From: JBFWPF01 sp050250135
GTDB lineage: Bacteria; Chlamydiota; Chlamydiia; Chlamydiales; JAFEGQ01
DNA length: 64,000 nt
Assembly: GCA_050250135.1 (NCBI GenBank)
Contig: JBFWPF010000003.1
Location: 21,015-85,014, forward strand
Direction of reading: 5' to 3'
Positions within the stretch are counted from its first letter, which is position 1. The number at the start of each line of letters is the position of its first letter. The notes under the pieces were generated by a model, which had not been told where the DNA came from, searched no databases, and was given only the letters and a program-made list of their open reading frames with translations. The position numbers were made by a program, and so were the translations under genes. This document shows positions 28,156 through 35,901 of the stretch, piece after piece.

Positions 28156-28455
28156 CGCCCCACTCCCTTGGATGATTATGCTTACTGCCGATCTGTACCC
28201 GCTTTGTATCCCACAATTAACGTATAGTCAATAAAATAATTTAATATAATAACCAATTATGTAATAGGGAGTTGCGTTACCAATTCAGCCTGAATTAGTG
28301 GGGTATTGCCACCATCAGCCACAGCCTTACAACTGCCTAATTATGAGCAGCTTGCAATATTTTTTCCAGAATCTCCAGAAAAATTGGATATTCTGATAAG
28401 GTGCTGATTGTAAGCGAGATATCAACCTCAGGGCACCCTCATTCGCTATTAGAGA

Positions 28456-28672
28456 TTTTTACCACAGAGGGGTGCAGAGGCGGGCCTATTCTGACCCCTG
28501 ATTGCGACCTATCGTCCAGGGGGCGCGGCAGATGGTGGTCAGATAGCGCACATCGTGACAAGGCCAGGTCTTTAGACCTGGGTGCGGAGGGATGTGTGCT
28601 AGATGGCCCCCAGCTGTCGATGCCCTCTGGACGATAGGTCGCAATCAGGGGTCTGAAGGAACGGGCCCTAGA
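28456..28672. repeat. Family 2 repeat fragment interrupted by a MITE
   Basis: TTTTTACCACAGAGGGGTGCAG at 28456-28477 (given here in two parts of one arm: TTTTTACCACAGAG and GGGTGCAG), then GGGCCTATTCTGA, the MITE, then a second TCTGA and AGGAACGGGCCC. Removing the MITE and one TCTGA rejoins a hairpin of the GGGCCTATTC...GGAACGGGCCC kind seen intact at about 32517-32541. This and the AT-rich stretch at 28170-28440, in which I see no gene, fill the gap between 28155 and 28708. Confidence 0.65.
28495..28651. mobile_element. MITE-like palindromic element, family 1, copy C (157 bp)
   Basis: The ends are CCCCTGATTGCGACCTATCG and its inverse, with direct repeats TCTGA at 28490-28494 and 28652-28656. 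It is oriented opposite to copies A, B and F. Its central hairpin is CCAGGTCT-TT-AGACCTGG, a stem variant with matched changes on both sides relative to copies A and B. No ORF is inside. Confidence 0.88.
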
Positions 28673-28707
28673 TACCCACGACCTTTTCGATAGGAGTGAA
28701 GCTGGCG

Positions 28708-29172
28708 TCAGGAGGGAGTAGCCAAAGCCTTGCAAAACCCTTCGCAGGCCTCTTCGAGCATATCGAGGGCAAGCTCAAAGTCCTCCTCGGTCCCGTGGTA
28801 GGGGTCGGGGATATCCTGGTTGGGCCACTTCGAGGAGAAGTCGCCGATGAGGTAGAGGTGGTCGGTCGGGTAGTCCCCCTCTGCCCGCCTCACAATCTCA
28901 GCAAGGATAGAGCGGTCGGCGGCGAGAATGTAATCGAAGTGCTCAAAGAAATCGGGGTGGAAGACGGCAGCACGGCTCTTTAGGTCGAGCCCCCGCTTTT
29001 TGGCCGCCTTGCGCATCCGGGGATCGGGCAGCTTCCCCAAATGCCAGTCACCTAGCGCGCAGCTGGCCACTTCGAGATCGAGCCCCCGCTCCTTTGCCAT
29101 CCGCTCCAAAATCCCCTGCCCGGCTGGTGATCTGCAGATATTCCCTAGGCAGACAAAGAGGACGCGGGTCAT
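28708..29172 (-). CDS. Low-molecular-weight protein-tyrosine phosphatase
   Basis: 154 residues. The phosphate loop is C8-LGNIC-R14-SP (CX5R) and the general acid is D123 in IPDPYHG. This is the standard LMW-PTP fold and length. It dephosphorylates phosphotyrosine proteins. It follows the Pkn1-like gene on the same strand with a 4 nt overlap, so the two are likely co-expressed. Arsenate reductases share the fold, but the DPYH motif favours a phosphatase. Confidence 0.9.
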   Translation of the reverse strand: MTRVLFVCLGNICRSPAGQGILERMAKERGLDLEVASCALGDWHLGKLPDPRMRKAAKKRGLDLKSRAAVFHPDFFEHFDYILAADRSILAEIVRRAEGDYPTDHLYLIGDFSSKWPNQDIPDPYHGTEEDFELALDMLEEACEGFCKALATPS

Positions 29173-30980
29173 GCGGCGCTCCGCGCGCAGCGGAAGCCGT
29201 AGGTGCTGTTAGCGGTGCCTGGGTTGTTCCGGTGGCGGTGAGAGGTGCGCAGGTCCTCGGTAAGGCTCTTCCAACACCCCCCTCGAAGGACCCGGTAGAC
29301 CCCCTGGTGGGGCCCCATCGGATTGTCGGGCTCTTGCGCCGAGACATCGTAGTAGTTGTACTCATACCAGTCTTGGCACCACTCGTAGACATTCCCCGAC
29401 ATATCGTAGAGGTCATATCCGTTGGGAGGGTAGCTCTTTACCGCGGTGGTGTCCGAGCTAAAGAAGTTGGCCTGGCTCTTTTCGATTCTATCGCCCGTTG
29501 CGTAGTCGTGCCCCTCCTCGCCCCCTTTAGCGGCGATCTCCCACTCGGCCTCGGTCGGCAGCCGCTTGCCCACCCAGCTAGCATAGGCAACGGCTCCATA
29601 CCAGGTCACCCCCACAACGGGGTGCTTGGAGTAGCCCGACTCGATCATCATCCGTCCCCCACTCTTCCGGATCCGAGACTCCTTGAGGACCAAAAGGTCG
29701 TGGTAGTCGGGCCCCTTCTCCCCCCCCATATACTCGAGGAAGAGGGCAAACTGCTCGTTGGTAACAGGGTGGACATCAATGGCAAAGCTGTCGACATGGA
29801 TCTTGTGGCACGGCATCTCGTCGCGGCTCCCCCCGTTGCTGCCCCGAATGTAGGTCCCTGCTGGAATCACCACCTCATCGGTCATAATCGGCTCAACGTT
29901 CTTGACCTCTTTCGGCTCAGGCCGGTAGGGGGTCACCTGAGGGGTGTGCTCAAAGGGGAGGGTCACCCGGGGGGGCTCTAGCTTCGCCGGCACCACGGGG
30001 GCCACAAGGGGCTTTGCCTTGACCAGCTGCTGGGCCCTAGCGACCGGTGCCTCGACCGCTTTAAGAGGGACGCGAACCCCCTGCTCCACCTCATCCAGGA
30101 TATCGAGGAGGCACTCGGGCCGCTTAGCCGGATCGCTCTGGAGGCACCCCTGGACCAGCGCATCCCAGTCTAGCTTCCAGTCGGGGACAACTTCTGAGGG
30201 CATCGGAAAGACCCCCTCAGGCAACTTGCCTGTGATCATCCAATAGGCCAATACCCCAAAGGCGTACATGTCGGCCCGGGCCGTAACAGGGGTCCCCTCG
30301 ATGATCCGCTTTTGCTCGGGGGCTAGGTAGGTGTAGCTCTGCAAAAAGGACTGGTGGAGTTGGGTCAATTTCTTCCCCTCCACCGCTGTGTAGGCCCCTG
30401 TGGAGACCCCCTCAATCCCCAGCGCCTCCGCTACCGTCGCATAGAGACGGGTGAGCACACTGCCGACCCCAATCACCTTCGAGAGGCCAAAGTCGGAGAG
30501 GGTGAACTGAAGCCCCGACCTCTCCCGACCCACCAGGATGTTGCTCGGCTTAAGGCCTCGGTGGATCAACGCCCCCTCCCCTGCTGCCTTCTCGTGGGCA
30601 TAGTCGAGAGCATCGGCGATTTGGCGGAGCATCGCCAAAAGTTCCTCCTCACTGAGCCTCCCTTCGGTGGACACGTACTGGCTAAGGTTTGTCGACTCGC
30701 CAATTGAATCGACCACACAGTCGGTGACCAGAAAGTAGAGCCCCTGGTCGTAGGAGACATTGTGGATCTTTACGATGTGGGGGTGTTCGAGGGTGGCCAG
30801 CTGCTTGACCTCCTCTTCGAAGCGGGCGATAAAGGCACGATCCCCTGCCAACTCTTTCGGAAGCACCTTGAGAACGTGCTGCCGCTTCATATAGCGGTGC
30901 TCAGCTAGGTAGACGGTGCCGAGCGAGCCCTGCCCGATTTGCTTGATGACGGTGTAATCGCCGAGTGCCTTGAGTGACAT
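29169..30980 (-). CDS. pkn1: Pkn1-like Ser/Thr protein kinase with C-terminal FGE/sulfatase-modifying-factor fold
   Basis: 603 residues from the ATG at 30980, which has GGAAGG upstream; an in-frame TTG lies 24 nt earlier. The kinase domain covers about residues 8-285: Gly loop GQGSLG 16-21, Lys38, DFG at 163-165. The catalytic loop reads H140-R141-G142-LKPSN, so the usual catalytic Asp is Gly. A linker follows. From about 325 to the end there is a formylglycine-generating-enzyme fold (IPAGTYIRGSNGG, GVTWYGAVAYASWVGKRLPT, GNVYEWCQDWYEYNYYD, RVLRGGCW, GFRCARS). Chlamydia Pkn1 has this architecture and nearly this length. The FGE active-site Cys pair is not evident beyond RGGCW, so it may not make formylglycine. 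Confidence 0.82.
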   Translation of the reverse strand: MSLKALGDYTVIKQIGQGSLGTVYLAEHRYMKRQHVLKVLPKELAGDRAFIARFEEEVKQLATLEHPHIVKIHNVSYDQGLYFLVTDCVVDSIGESTNLSQYVSTEGRLSEEELLAMLRQIADALDYAHEKAAGEGALIHRGLKPSNILVGRERSGLQFTLSDFGLSKVIGVGSVLTRLYATVAEALGIEGVSTGAYTAVEGKKLTQLHQSFLQSYTYLAPEQKRIIEGTPVTARADMYAFGVLAYWMITGKLPEGVFPMPSEVVPDWKLDWDALVQGCLQSDPAKRPECLLDILDEVEQGVRVPLKAVEAPVARAQQLVKAKPLVAPVVPAKLEPPRVTLPFEHTPQVTPYRPEPKEVKNVEPIMTDEVVIPAGTYIRGSNGGSRDEMPCHKIHVDSFAIDVHPVTNEQFALFLEYMGGEKGPDYHDLLVLKESRIRKSGGRMMIESGYSKHPVVGVTWYGAVAYASWVGKRLPTEAEWEIAAKGGEEGHDYATGDRIEKSQANFFSSDTTAVKSYPPNGYDLYDMSGNVYEWCQDWYEYNYYDVSAQEPDNPMGPHQGVYRVLRGGCWKSLTEDLRTSHRHRNNPGTANSTYGFRCARSAA

Positions 30981-31038
30981 GGAGCCTTCCGGGGATAGTG
31001 ACAATCCCCCTCAGACTAGATAAAGGAGGAGAAAAAGG

Positions 31039-31230
31039 CTACTCTTCCTCCTCCCTCTCCTCAGGAAGCTCTACGCCGTTGAAGGCCTCGATAAGGGTGG
31101 TAATCCCCTCAGGGAAGCCAATCCGCTTGAGCTGCGAATCAAAGTCGGTATACCAACTCTCAAAAGCATCAAGCTTCGCCTCCAAACGGGCAACCTTACC
31201 TAATAGGACCTGCTTTTCGGATTGTTCCAT
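31039..31230 (-). CDS. Small hypothetical coiled-coil protein
   Basis: 63 residues, starting MEQSEKQVLLGKVARLEAKL and ending in a run of acidic residues (ELPEEREEEE). The first 25 residues have heptad-like spacing. The ATG is preceded by AGGAAAAA. It lies upstream of pkn1 on the same strand (about 58 nt apart) and may be in its transcript. No family was recognised. Confidence 0.6.
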   Translation of the reverse strand: MEQSEKQVLLGKVARLEAKLDAFESWYTDFDSQLKRIGFPEGITTLIEAFNGVELPEEREEEE

Positions 31231-31279
31231 TTTTCCTCTCCCTAAGAAAACCCAACACCACTATTAAACCATAAAAGCA

Positions 31280-31308
31280 TTGACAACTGATTAACTATTA
31301 GTTAATTA
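31280..31308 (+). promoter_or_regulatory. Predicted promoter for the ferredoxin operon
   Basis: TTGACA at 31280-31285, 17 bp spacer, TAATTA at 31303-31308, within a very AT-rich 150 bp gap. The -35 box is a perfect consensus; the -10 box is weaker, and other -10 choices exist nearby. Confidence 0.4.
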
Positions 31309-31377
31309 TCCTTAATAATTATATTACTACAAACCAAAGGGTTGCGTTAATTCTCCCCCTCTGGCACCCTCTCCCCT

Positions 31378-31641
31378 ATGGGCAAGCTGATATTCGAAGA
31401 TACGGGCGAAGAGGCCGAACTCCCTGAGGGAGAGCGGATCCAGGAGGCGTGCGAGGAGGCGGGGATCCCCTTTGCCTGCACCGAAGGGATCTGCGGCACC
31501 TGCTGCATCGAGGTGACCGAGGGGATGGAGAACCTATCCGACTATACGGAAGCCGAACAGGACTTTCTCGGAGACCTTGATTTTGAACGGCTTGCGTGTC
31601 AGTGCCAGATAAAAAACGGTACTGTAAGAATCAAATTTTGA
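31378..31641 (+). CDS. 2Fe-2S ferredoxin
   Basis: 87 residues. The plant/mammal-type cluster ligands are in FACTEGICGTCCIEV and the last Cys in RLACQCQIKNGTVRIKF, giving CX5CX2CX(n)C. Electron carrier of the cytoplasm. It is followed 7 nt later by a HesB/IscA-type fusion protein, so the two form an iron-sulfur operon. I see no clear Shine-Dalgarno (CTCCCCTATG precedes the start), but length and family fit the ATG at 31378. Confidence 0.9.
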   Translation: MGKLIFEDTGEEAELPEGERIQEACEEAGIPFACTEGICGTCCIEVTEGMENLSDYTEAEQDFLGDLDFERLACQCQIKNGTVRIKF

Positions 31642-31648
31642 GGGACTT

Positions 31649-32206
31649 ATGACTATTACCCGCACGCTAACCATTGATCAGATCTTCGAGCTCTTCCCTT
31701 CTAAGGCACAGAAGTTAGCTGGCGAGATGTCCAACACGGGGCTCCAGTGTGTGGGGTGCCATGCGGCCACTTGGGAGACCCTAGAGGCGGGGATGTATGG
31801 GCATGGGTTTGAGGATGGGGAGATCGACGCCCTCGTTGACCGGCTTAACGCCATTCTGGCTGAGGAGGAGGCTCCTGCGGATACAATCACCTTGACCAAG
31901 CGGGCTGCCGACAAGTACCGGCAGATCCTGGCGGCAGAGGGGAAGGCGGGTTGGGGAATCCGCCTCTCTGAGAAGGCGGCCGGTTGTCACGGCTTTGAGC
32001 ATGCGCTCGACTATTCGGAGAGGGCTAAAGAGGGGGACGAGACCTTCGTTTCGGAGGGGGTTGAGGTCCATGTTGACCAGGCTTACGCCGACCGCCTTCT
32101 GGGCTGTGAGATCGACTACGTCGACGGCCTCCAGGGCTCTGGCTTTAAGATCAGCAATCCCAACGTCCGCTCCTCTTGCGGCTGCGGCAGCTCCCACGGC
32201 TATTAA
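31649..32206 (+). CDS. DUF1858 - HesB/IscA iron-sulfur assembly fusion protein
   Basis: 185 residues. Residues about 1-70 resemble DUF1858 (TIDQIFELFP, GLQCVGCHAATWETLEAGM, EIDALVDRLNAIL). Residues about 76-185 are an A-type iron-sulfur carrier (ITLTKRAADKYRQIL, AAGCHGFEHALDY, VDYVDGLQGSGFKISNPN, SSCGCGSS) with the three conserved Cys. A-type carriers hand clusters to target proteins; the added CVGC domain offers two more Cys. Co-transcribed with the ferredoxin. I have not seen this domain pair as a standard fusion. Confidence 0.85.
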   Translation: MTITRTLTIDQIFELFPSKAQKLAGEMSNTGLQCVGCHAATWETLEAGMYGHGFEDGEIDALVDRLNAILAEEEAPADTITLTKRAADKYRQILAAEGKAGWGIRLSEKAAGCHGFEHALDYSERAKEGDETFVSEGVEVHVDQAYADRLLGCEIDYVDGLQGSGFKISNPNVRSSCGCGSSHGY

Positions 32207-32215
32207 CCCGACTTG

Positions 32216-32749
32216 CTAGGGCGTGTAATCAATTGTCTTTCCCTTTTGTCCGTCGGATATTGGCCCTCCCCTTCGACTCAGGACATCTGCGAAGTCTGTG
32301 CCAGCTGTTCATTGCCTACCCTCAAGGTGATTAGAGAATTTTACCACAGAGGGCACAGAGGTGATCTTATTCCTTCGGAATAAGCCCACACAGCTGCTCC
32401 CCAGGGGGAGGCCCCTGGGGAGCAATCCCAGCGTTCCCATCGCCTATTTACTGAAGCATTAACGTAGGGCGGGCTATTTTGTCCCCCGGGCCATCCCCGG
32501 GGGACAGGCTGCTTAGGCCTATTCCGGAGGAATGGGCCTAAACTAGGGGCCGTGGCCCCATGGACATCCGATTTGCCTCCTACACCCCCTCTGTGCCTCT
32601 CTGTGCCCTCTGTGGTAAAATCCTATCTGAATCGTCAGTCACACTTTGCAGATGTCCTGGCTTTGGCCCTCCCCTTCGACTCGGAAACATCCCTGGAAAC
32701 CCCCTTTCTCTCTGGATATCAAGGACATTTAATTGATTACACGCCCTAG
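32216..32749. mobile_element. 534 bp element bounded by CTAG and long inverted repeats, no transposase
   Basis: CTAGGGCGTGTAATCAATT at 32216-32234 is repeated exactly inverted at 32731-32749. The GGCGTGT ends with a CTAG site on both sides look like a non-autonomous element related to the IS5 group, which is inference. A direct repeat, TTGGCCCTCCCCTTCGACTC, stands at both inner flanks (from 32260 and from 32674), enclosing the family 2 palindrome at 32279-32659. No gene is inside. This accounts for most of the 660 bp gap before the haloperoxidase-like gene. Confidence 0.6.
32279..32659. repeat. Composite palindromic repeat, family 2, copy 2
   Basis: Bounded by CAGGACATCTGC and GCAGATGTCCTG as in the copy at 5919-6232, but its conserved core (ACCACAGAGG arm, TTATTCCTTCGGAATAA hairpin, GCTCCCCAGG hairpin, CGTTAATGCTTCA-like stretch) runs in the opposite direction. 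It has an extra module with GTCCCCCGGGCCATCCCCGG and a GGCCTATTCCGGAGGAAT hairpin. Confidence 0.8.
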
Positions 32750-32869
32750 TTACTAATGCCTTTTCTCCGGCGGGCATTCGCTCCCAGCGCTGTTTCTTTG
32801 CCTTGCAAATGCCCTGCGGCTCAGAACCGGCTCTATTGTGGCGCGATGGCGCACATCGCGGCCAGGGCA

Positions 32870-34492
32870 CTAGGGCTGGCGCTTTCCTCCCACGGTCACC
32901 TTCTCTCCGTTGAAGCGGGTAAAGGTGTAGCCCTGGAACGACTCGTTAAAGAGGAATGAGTTGTTGTTGAGCACATCGATAGCGATCTGCTCCCCCAGGT
33001 TCATCCCATCAAAGCCATCGCTCCTGTAGTGGACACCAGCGTGGTCCCTCCCAAGGGCAATATTGGCCGCAAGCTTGTTCAGCTCTCCCCCAACGGTGAG
33101 CGGAGTGCCCACATAAGCTTGCAAAGCGGTATTCGTCGCATCGGGCTCTAGCGGCACTGGGATAATGAAGTTCTCATTGAAGAGGGCTTTGAGGATCGTG
33201 ACCGCTGCCCCGATAAAGGTGGCGTGCCCTGCGGGGTAGGCGGGGTGGACCGGACTCCCCTCAGGGTAGGCGCCAGCCAGGAAATAGGAGCCAAAAGCGG
33301 AAAAGATGAGGGGTAGGGCCGATGAGCTAAGGAGCTGTGAGTTGATCCCCAGGCTGGCTCCATTAACCAGCGTCTCCTGCACGTAAAAGCCATATTCCTC
33401 GGGGCGGAGGCGCCGGTTGACCTCCCACTTATGGTACCAAGCGGCCTGCAACCCCTCCTGAACCGCCTCCTGCATCAGGGCGATAAACTGCCCGATACCA
33501 AAGGTCACAAACCCATCTTGGGTCGCATTGGTGAGGTAGGGATTGGCGGGGTTGAGGGCAGCAGGCCCATAGCTGTTTAGGATCAGCAGTGCCGAGAAGG
33601 CGGCAAGGCCTGGTGTGTCGCGGTGGACAAATTCGGTCAGATCGCGCGGGGTTCGGATAAACGTAGGGGTCGGGTCGAACATGATGAGCAAACCGGTATC
33701 CCCACCTGTGACCACATCAAACCAATTGGGGAACGTGTAGTTGAAGTCGTTCACAATCGTCGGAACGGTGAGGTCGCTTGGGAGCGGCACCTGAAAGGAC
33801 TGGGGAAGGGTGGCTGCGCCGTAGGGGATGTTCTGATAGAGAAACTGGGAGATGTAAGGGCCCACCAAGTCTCCCGGCGTATTCCCCCTCAGAAAGGTGC
33901 CAGGAGTCACCATCCCTCCCACCTTCGGCCCGCGGAAATCGGTCAGGGTGCTGAGGTCCATAGTAGCCGCGGTAACGGTAGCGTTGCTACCGAACTCATT
34001 AAAGGGGACATCCCGCACAAGGACGGTCCAGTAGAGCTCGACCATCTCACCTGCCGTTTGGGCAGAGGCAAAGGTGGGCGCCGGAGGAATGACCCTCAGC
34101 CACGAGTCGTTTCCAGGCAGGGAAAAGGCAAGAGCTGCCTGGGGATTAACCAGCCGAAAAATCCCCTGCCCGATCTCAATCGCATCGTAGTCGGTCTGAG
34201 TGCCGGTAGAGACCGCCCTCACCAGGGAATCGTAAGCGGGCACATCGGGATAGCCCGAGACGAGGTGGTCGAGCCCCTTGTTGAAATTGCCCCGCCGGTC
34301 GGCGTAGCGCTGTTGATCCCCGTTGAACTCCTGGGCGGGCTCGGGCTGCCCCTCATCAAAGCCGGCAACCGCCGCTTTGACGGTGTGGGCCTCCACCTGC
34401 CGCTGCCCCCGTTGGATGTCGAAGAACCCCTTGTCGGAAATGGCCGACACGGCGAGGGGCATCAGCAATACAGTGCTTACGAAAAGGCGCAT
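32870..34492 (-). CDS. Exported vanadium-dependent haloperoxidase-like / PAP2-fold enzyme
   Basis: 540 residues with a signal peptide (MRLFVSTVLLMPLAVSA). The vanadate/phosphate pocket is recognisable: K355 with R-L-R-P in KWEVNRRLRPEEY, PAGH ending at H423 (HPAYPAGHATF), and RDHAGVHYRSDG with the metal-ligand-type H488. These match the KX6RP / PSGH / SRX5HX3D triad shared by vanadium haloperoxidases and PAP2 phosphatases, with Ala for Ser in PSGH and Gly for Ser before the Arg. The large size and long N-terminal domain favour haloperoxidase over a membrane phosphatase. It would act in the periplasm or outside. The gene follows the 251-residue probable outer membrane protein by 12 nt. Confidence 0.8.
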   Translation of the reverse strand: MRLFVSTVLLMPLAVSAISDKGFFDIQRGQRQVEAHTVKAAVAGFDEGQPEPAQEFNGDQQRYADRRGNFNKGLDHLVSGYPDVPAYDSLVRAVSTGTQTDYDAIEIGQGIFRLVNPQAALAFSLPGNDSWLRVIPPAPTFASAQTAGEMVELYWTVLVRDVPFNEFGSNATVTAATMDLSTLTDFRGPKVGGMVTPGTFLRGNTPGDLVGPYISQFLYQNIPYGAATLPQSFQVPLPSDLTVPTIVNDFNYTFPNWFDVVTGGDTGLLIMFDPTPTFIRTPRDLTEFVHRDTPGLAAFSALLILNSYGPAALNPANPYLTNATQDGFVTFGIGQFIALMQEAVQEGLQAAWYHKWEVNRRLRPEEYGFYVQETLVNGASLGINSQLLSSSALPLIFSAFGSYFLAGAYPEGSPVHPAYPAGHATFIGAAVTILKALFNENFIIPVPLEPDATNTALQAYVGTPLTVGGELNKLAANIALGRDHAGVHYRSDGFDGMNLGEQIAIDVLNNNSFLFNESFQGYTFTRFNGEKVTVGGKRQP

Positions 34493-34504
34493 AAAACTCT
34501 CCCT

Positions 34505-35260
34505 TTAGAAAATGGTGCCCACGAGAACCCGCAAACCGGCACTCCACCGCTCGAGGCGGGGGATCACCAAGGGGGCCTCTACCGAGTTCAAAACCCGAAC
34601 TCGGCCAAACCGGTTGTAGTCAAAGAAGGGAACGAGGCGGAAGGTCATATGGCGACATTTCCACCACGGCAGGATAAAGTCCCTCCTGAAGGGGAGCTGC
34701 ACCCGAAAGGCATAGCCCCAGTGAGGGTCAAGGTTAAGCCCAACCAGACGGAGGTTGTCATAGACATCGGGGCGGAACTCAAACTGAAGGGCCCCCTCCC
34801 ATCCACAAAACTCCCGCATTAGGTAGAAGCCCACCGGGATGAAGAGCTTGTCGTATTGGTAGAGGAGATTGGCCTGCCCCGGGTCTTGTCGGTTCTCAAA
34901 CCGATCCCACCCAAAGCCCACGTAGGGGATAAACCAAGAGGAGCAAAAGAGGCACCCCCTTCCCACCTGGAGCTCCACAAAGTACTCCGCCAGCGAGCTC
35001 CTCTGGCAAGGCACCCCTGTGATCCTTCCGGCGTTCCAGGTCCCCTCGAAATTGAGGTTGCTAAAGTAGCGACCACACTGGGCTGTGAGGCCGGTCGTCA
35101 CCCCTCCCTGGTACCCCTCTAGATCGGAGGGGTTATTGAACTTGAGGTGGGTGTAGTTGAAATGGGGTCCAGCGTAGATCTCATACTCGACCCGCGCCGA
35201 TAGGCCCGTTGCAAGGGCACAGAGTGCTGGAACCAGCCAGCGTCTTAGTGAAATCTTCAT
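34505..35260 (-). CDS. Probable outer membrane beta-barrel protein
   Basis: 251 residues from the ATG at 35260 (MKISLRRWLVPALCALATGL is a signal peptide; a GTG 24 nt earlier is less likely). After cleavage the chain alternates short polar and aromatic strands (YEIYAGPHFNYTHLKF, CGRYFSNLNFEGTWNAG, LQFEFRPDVYDNLRLVGLNL) and ends in LRVLVGTIF, a terminal Phe as in barrel proteins recognised by the BAM machinery. No named family was recognised. It is the first gene of a two-gene operon with the haloperoxidase-like enzyme. Confidence 0.62.
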   Translation of the reverse strand: MKISLRRWLVPALCALATGLSARVEYEIYAGPHFNYTHLKFNNPSDLEGYQGGVTTGLTAQCGRYFSNLNFEGTWNAGRITGVPCQRSSLAEYFVELQVGRGCLFCSSWFIPYVGFGWDRFENRQDPGQANLLYQYDKLFIPVGFYLMREFCGWEGALQFEFRPDVYDNLRLVGLNLDPHWGYAFRVQLPFRRDFILPWWKCRHMTFRLVPFFDYNRFGRVRVLNSVEAPLVIPRLERWSAGLRVLVGTIF

Positions 35261-35313
35261 GTGCAAGGAGTCTGCACGTCCCACTAAAAGCAGGCAAGAA
35301 AAAAGTTTAAATC

Positions 35314-35335
35314 ACTTATAATAAGTCACTTATAA
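35314..35335. promoter_or_regulatory. Repeated ACTTATAA motif, possible operator
   Basis: ACTTATAATAAGT (35314-35326) is a perfect odd palindrome, and ACTTATAA occurs again at 35328-35335, 14 bp on. It lies between the divergent genes at 35260 (minus) and 35394 (plus), just upstream of the promoter at 35342, where a regulator could act on both. Confidence 0.3.
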
Positions 35336-35341
35336 CATACG

Positions 35342-35370
35342 TTGACCGAAATTTATCTTTCCTTTAAAAT
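35342..35370 (+). promoter_or_regulatory. Predicted promoter for the 35394 gene
   Basis: TTGACC at 35342-35347, 17 bp spacer, TAAAAT at 35365-35370. The start codon at 35394 follows a strong GGAGGTGA. The spacing and boxes fit a housekeeping sigma factor well. Confidence 0.5.
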
Positions 35371-35393
35371 AAAAGGAGATTGGAGGTGACCCG

Positions 35394-35855
35394 ATGGAAG
35401 GCGAAGCCATACAAATCCAGCCCTTTAAGTACCCCACCGACTCGCAAGAGATCGAGCAGGGCTCTAAGGCGTGGGCCTTTGGCCAGCCTTTGGTCCACAA
35501 CACCTTTGCCTCGCACTTTCACGAGGTGACGGTCACTGACCTCTTCAACCAAGCGATCAAGGCGGTCCTCTCGACCGATGAGCGGCTCCGGGATCAGCTT
35601 CACAAGGATGCCGACGAGCATGCCCGGCAGATTGCCGAGCGGAAGCGGGCCCAAGAGCGGGTACGCCGCCTAAAGGGGGGTGGAAAGACCCAGGTTGCCA
35701 CTCAGCAGATTGCCCCCAATGCTCCGCACAAAATCCATCAGGAGCAGCGCCTCCCAGATGGTCATATGGGCACCTCCCACCTGACCCCCGATCCGACCGA
35801 GGCGGGGATCAAGTTTGTGATCTGCTTCCACTACATCACGGGCACGAAGGTCTAG
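35394..35855 (+). CDS. Hypothetical protein
   Basis: 153 residues, no signal peptide or membrane helix. GGAGGTGA lies 5 nt before the ATG. The middle (about 60-105) is charged and likely helical (HKDADEHARQIAERKRAQER followed by a basic RRLKGGGK). The C-terminal part has no motif I recognise. It is preceded by a good promoter and followed 46 nt later by pyrG, so it may be co-transcribed with it. No function is proposed. Confidence 0.68.
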   Translation: MEGEAIQIQPFKYPTDSQEIEQGSKAWAFGQPLVHNTFASHFHEVTVTDLFNQAIKAVLSTDERLRDQLHKDADEHARQIAERKRAQERVRRLKGGGKTQVATQQIAPNAPHKIHQEQRLPDGHMGTSHLTPDPTEAGIKFVICFHYITGTKV

Positions 35856-35901
35856 CCCTCGCCCCCCGAATCTGTTACCATTGCATGAAAAGGGGCGCGT
35901 T

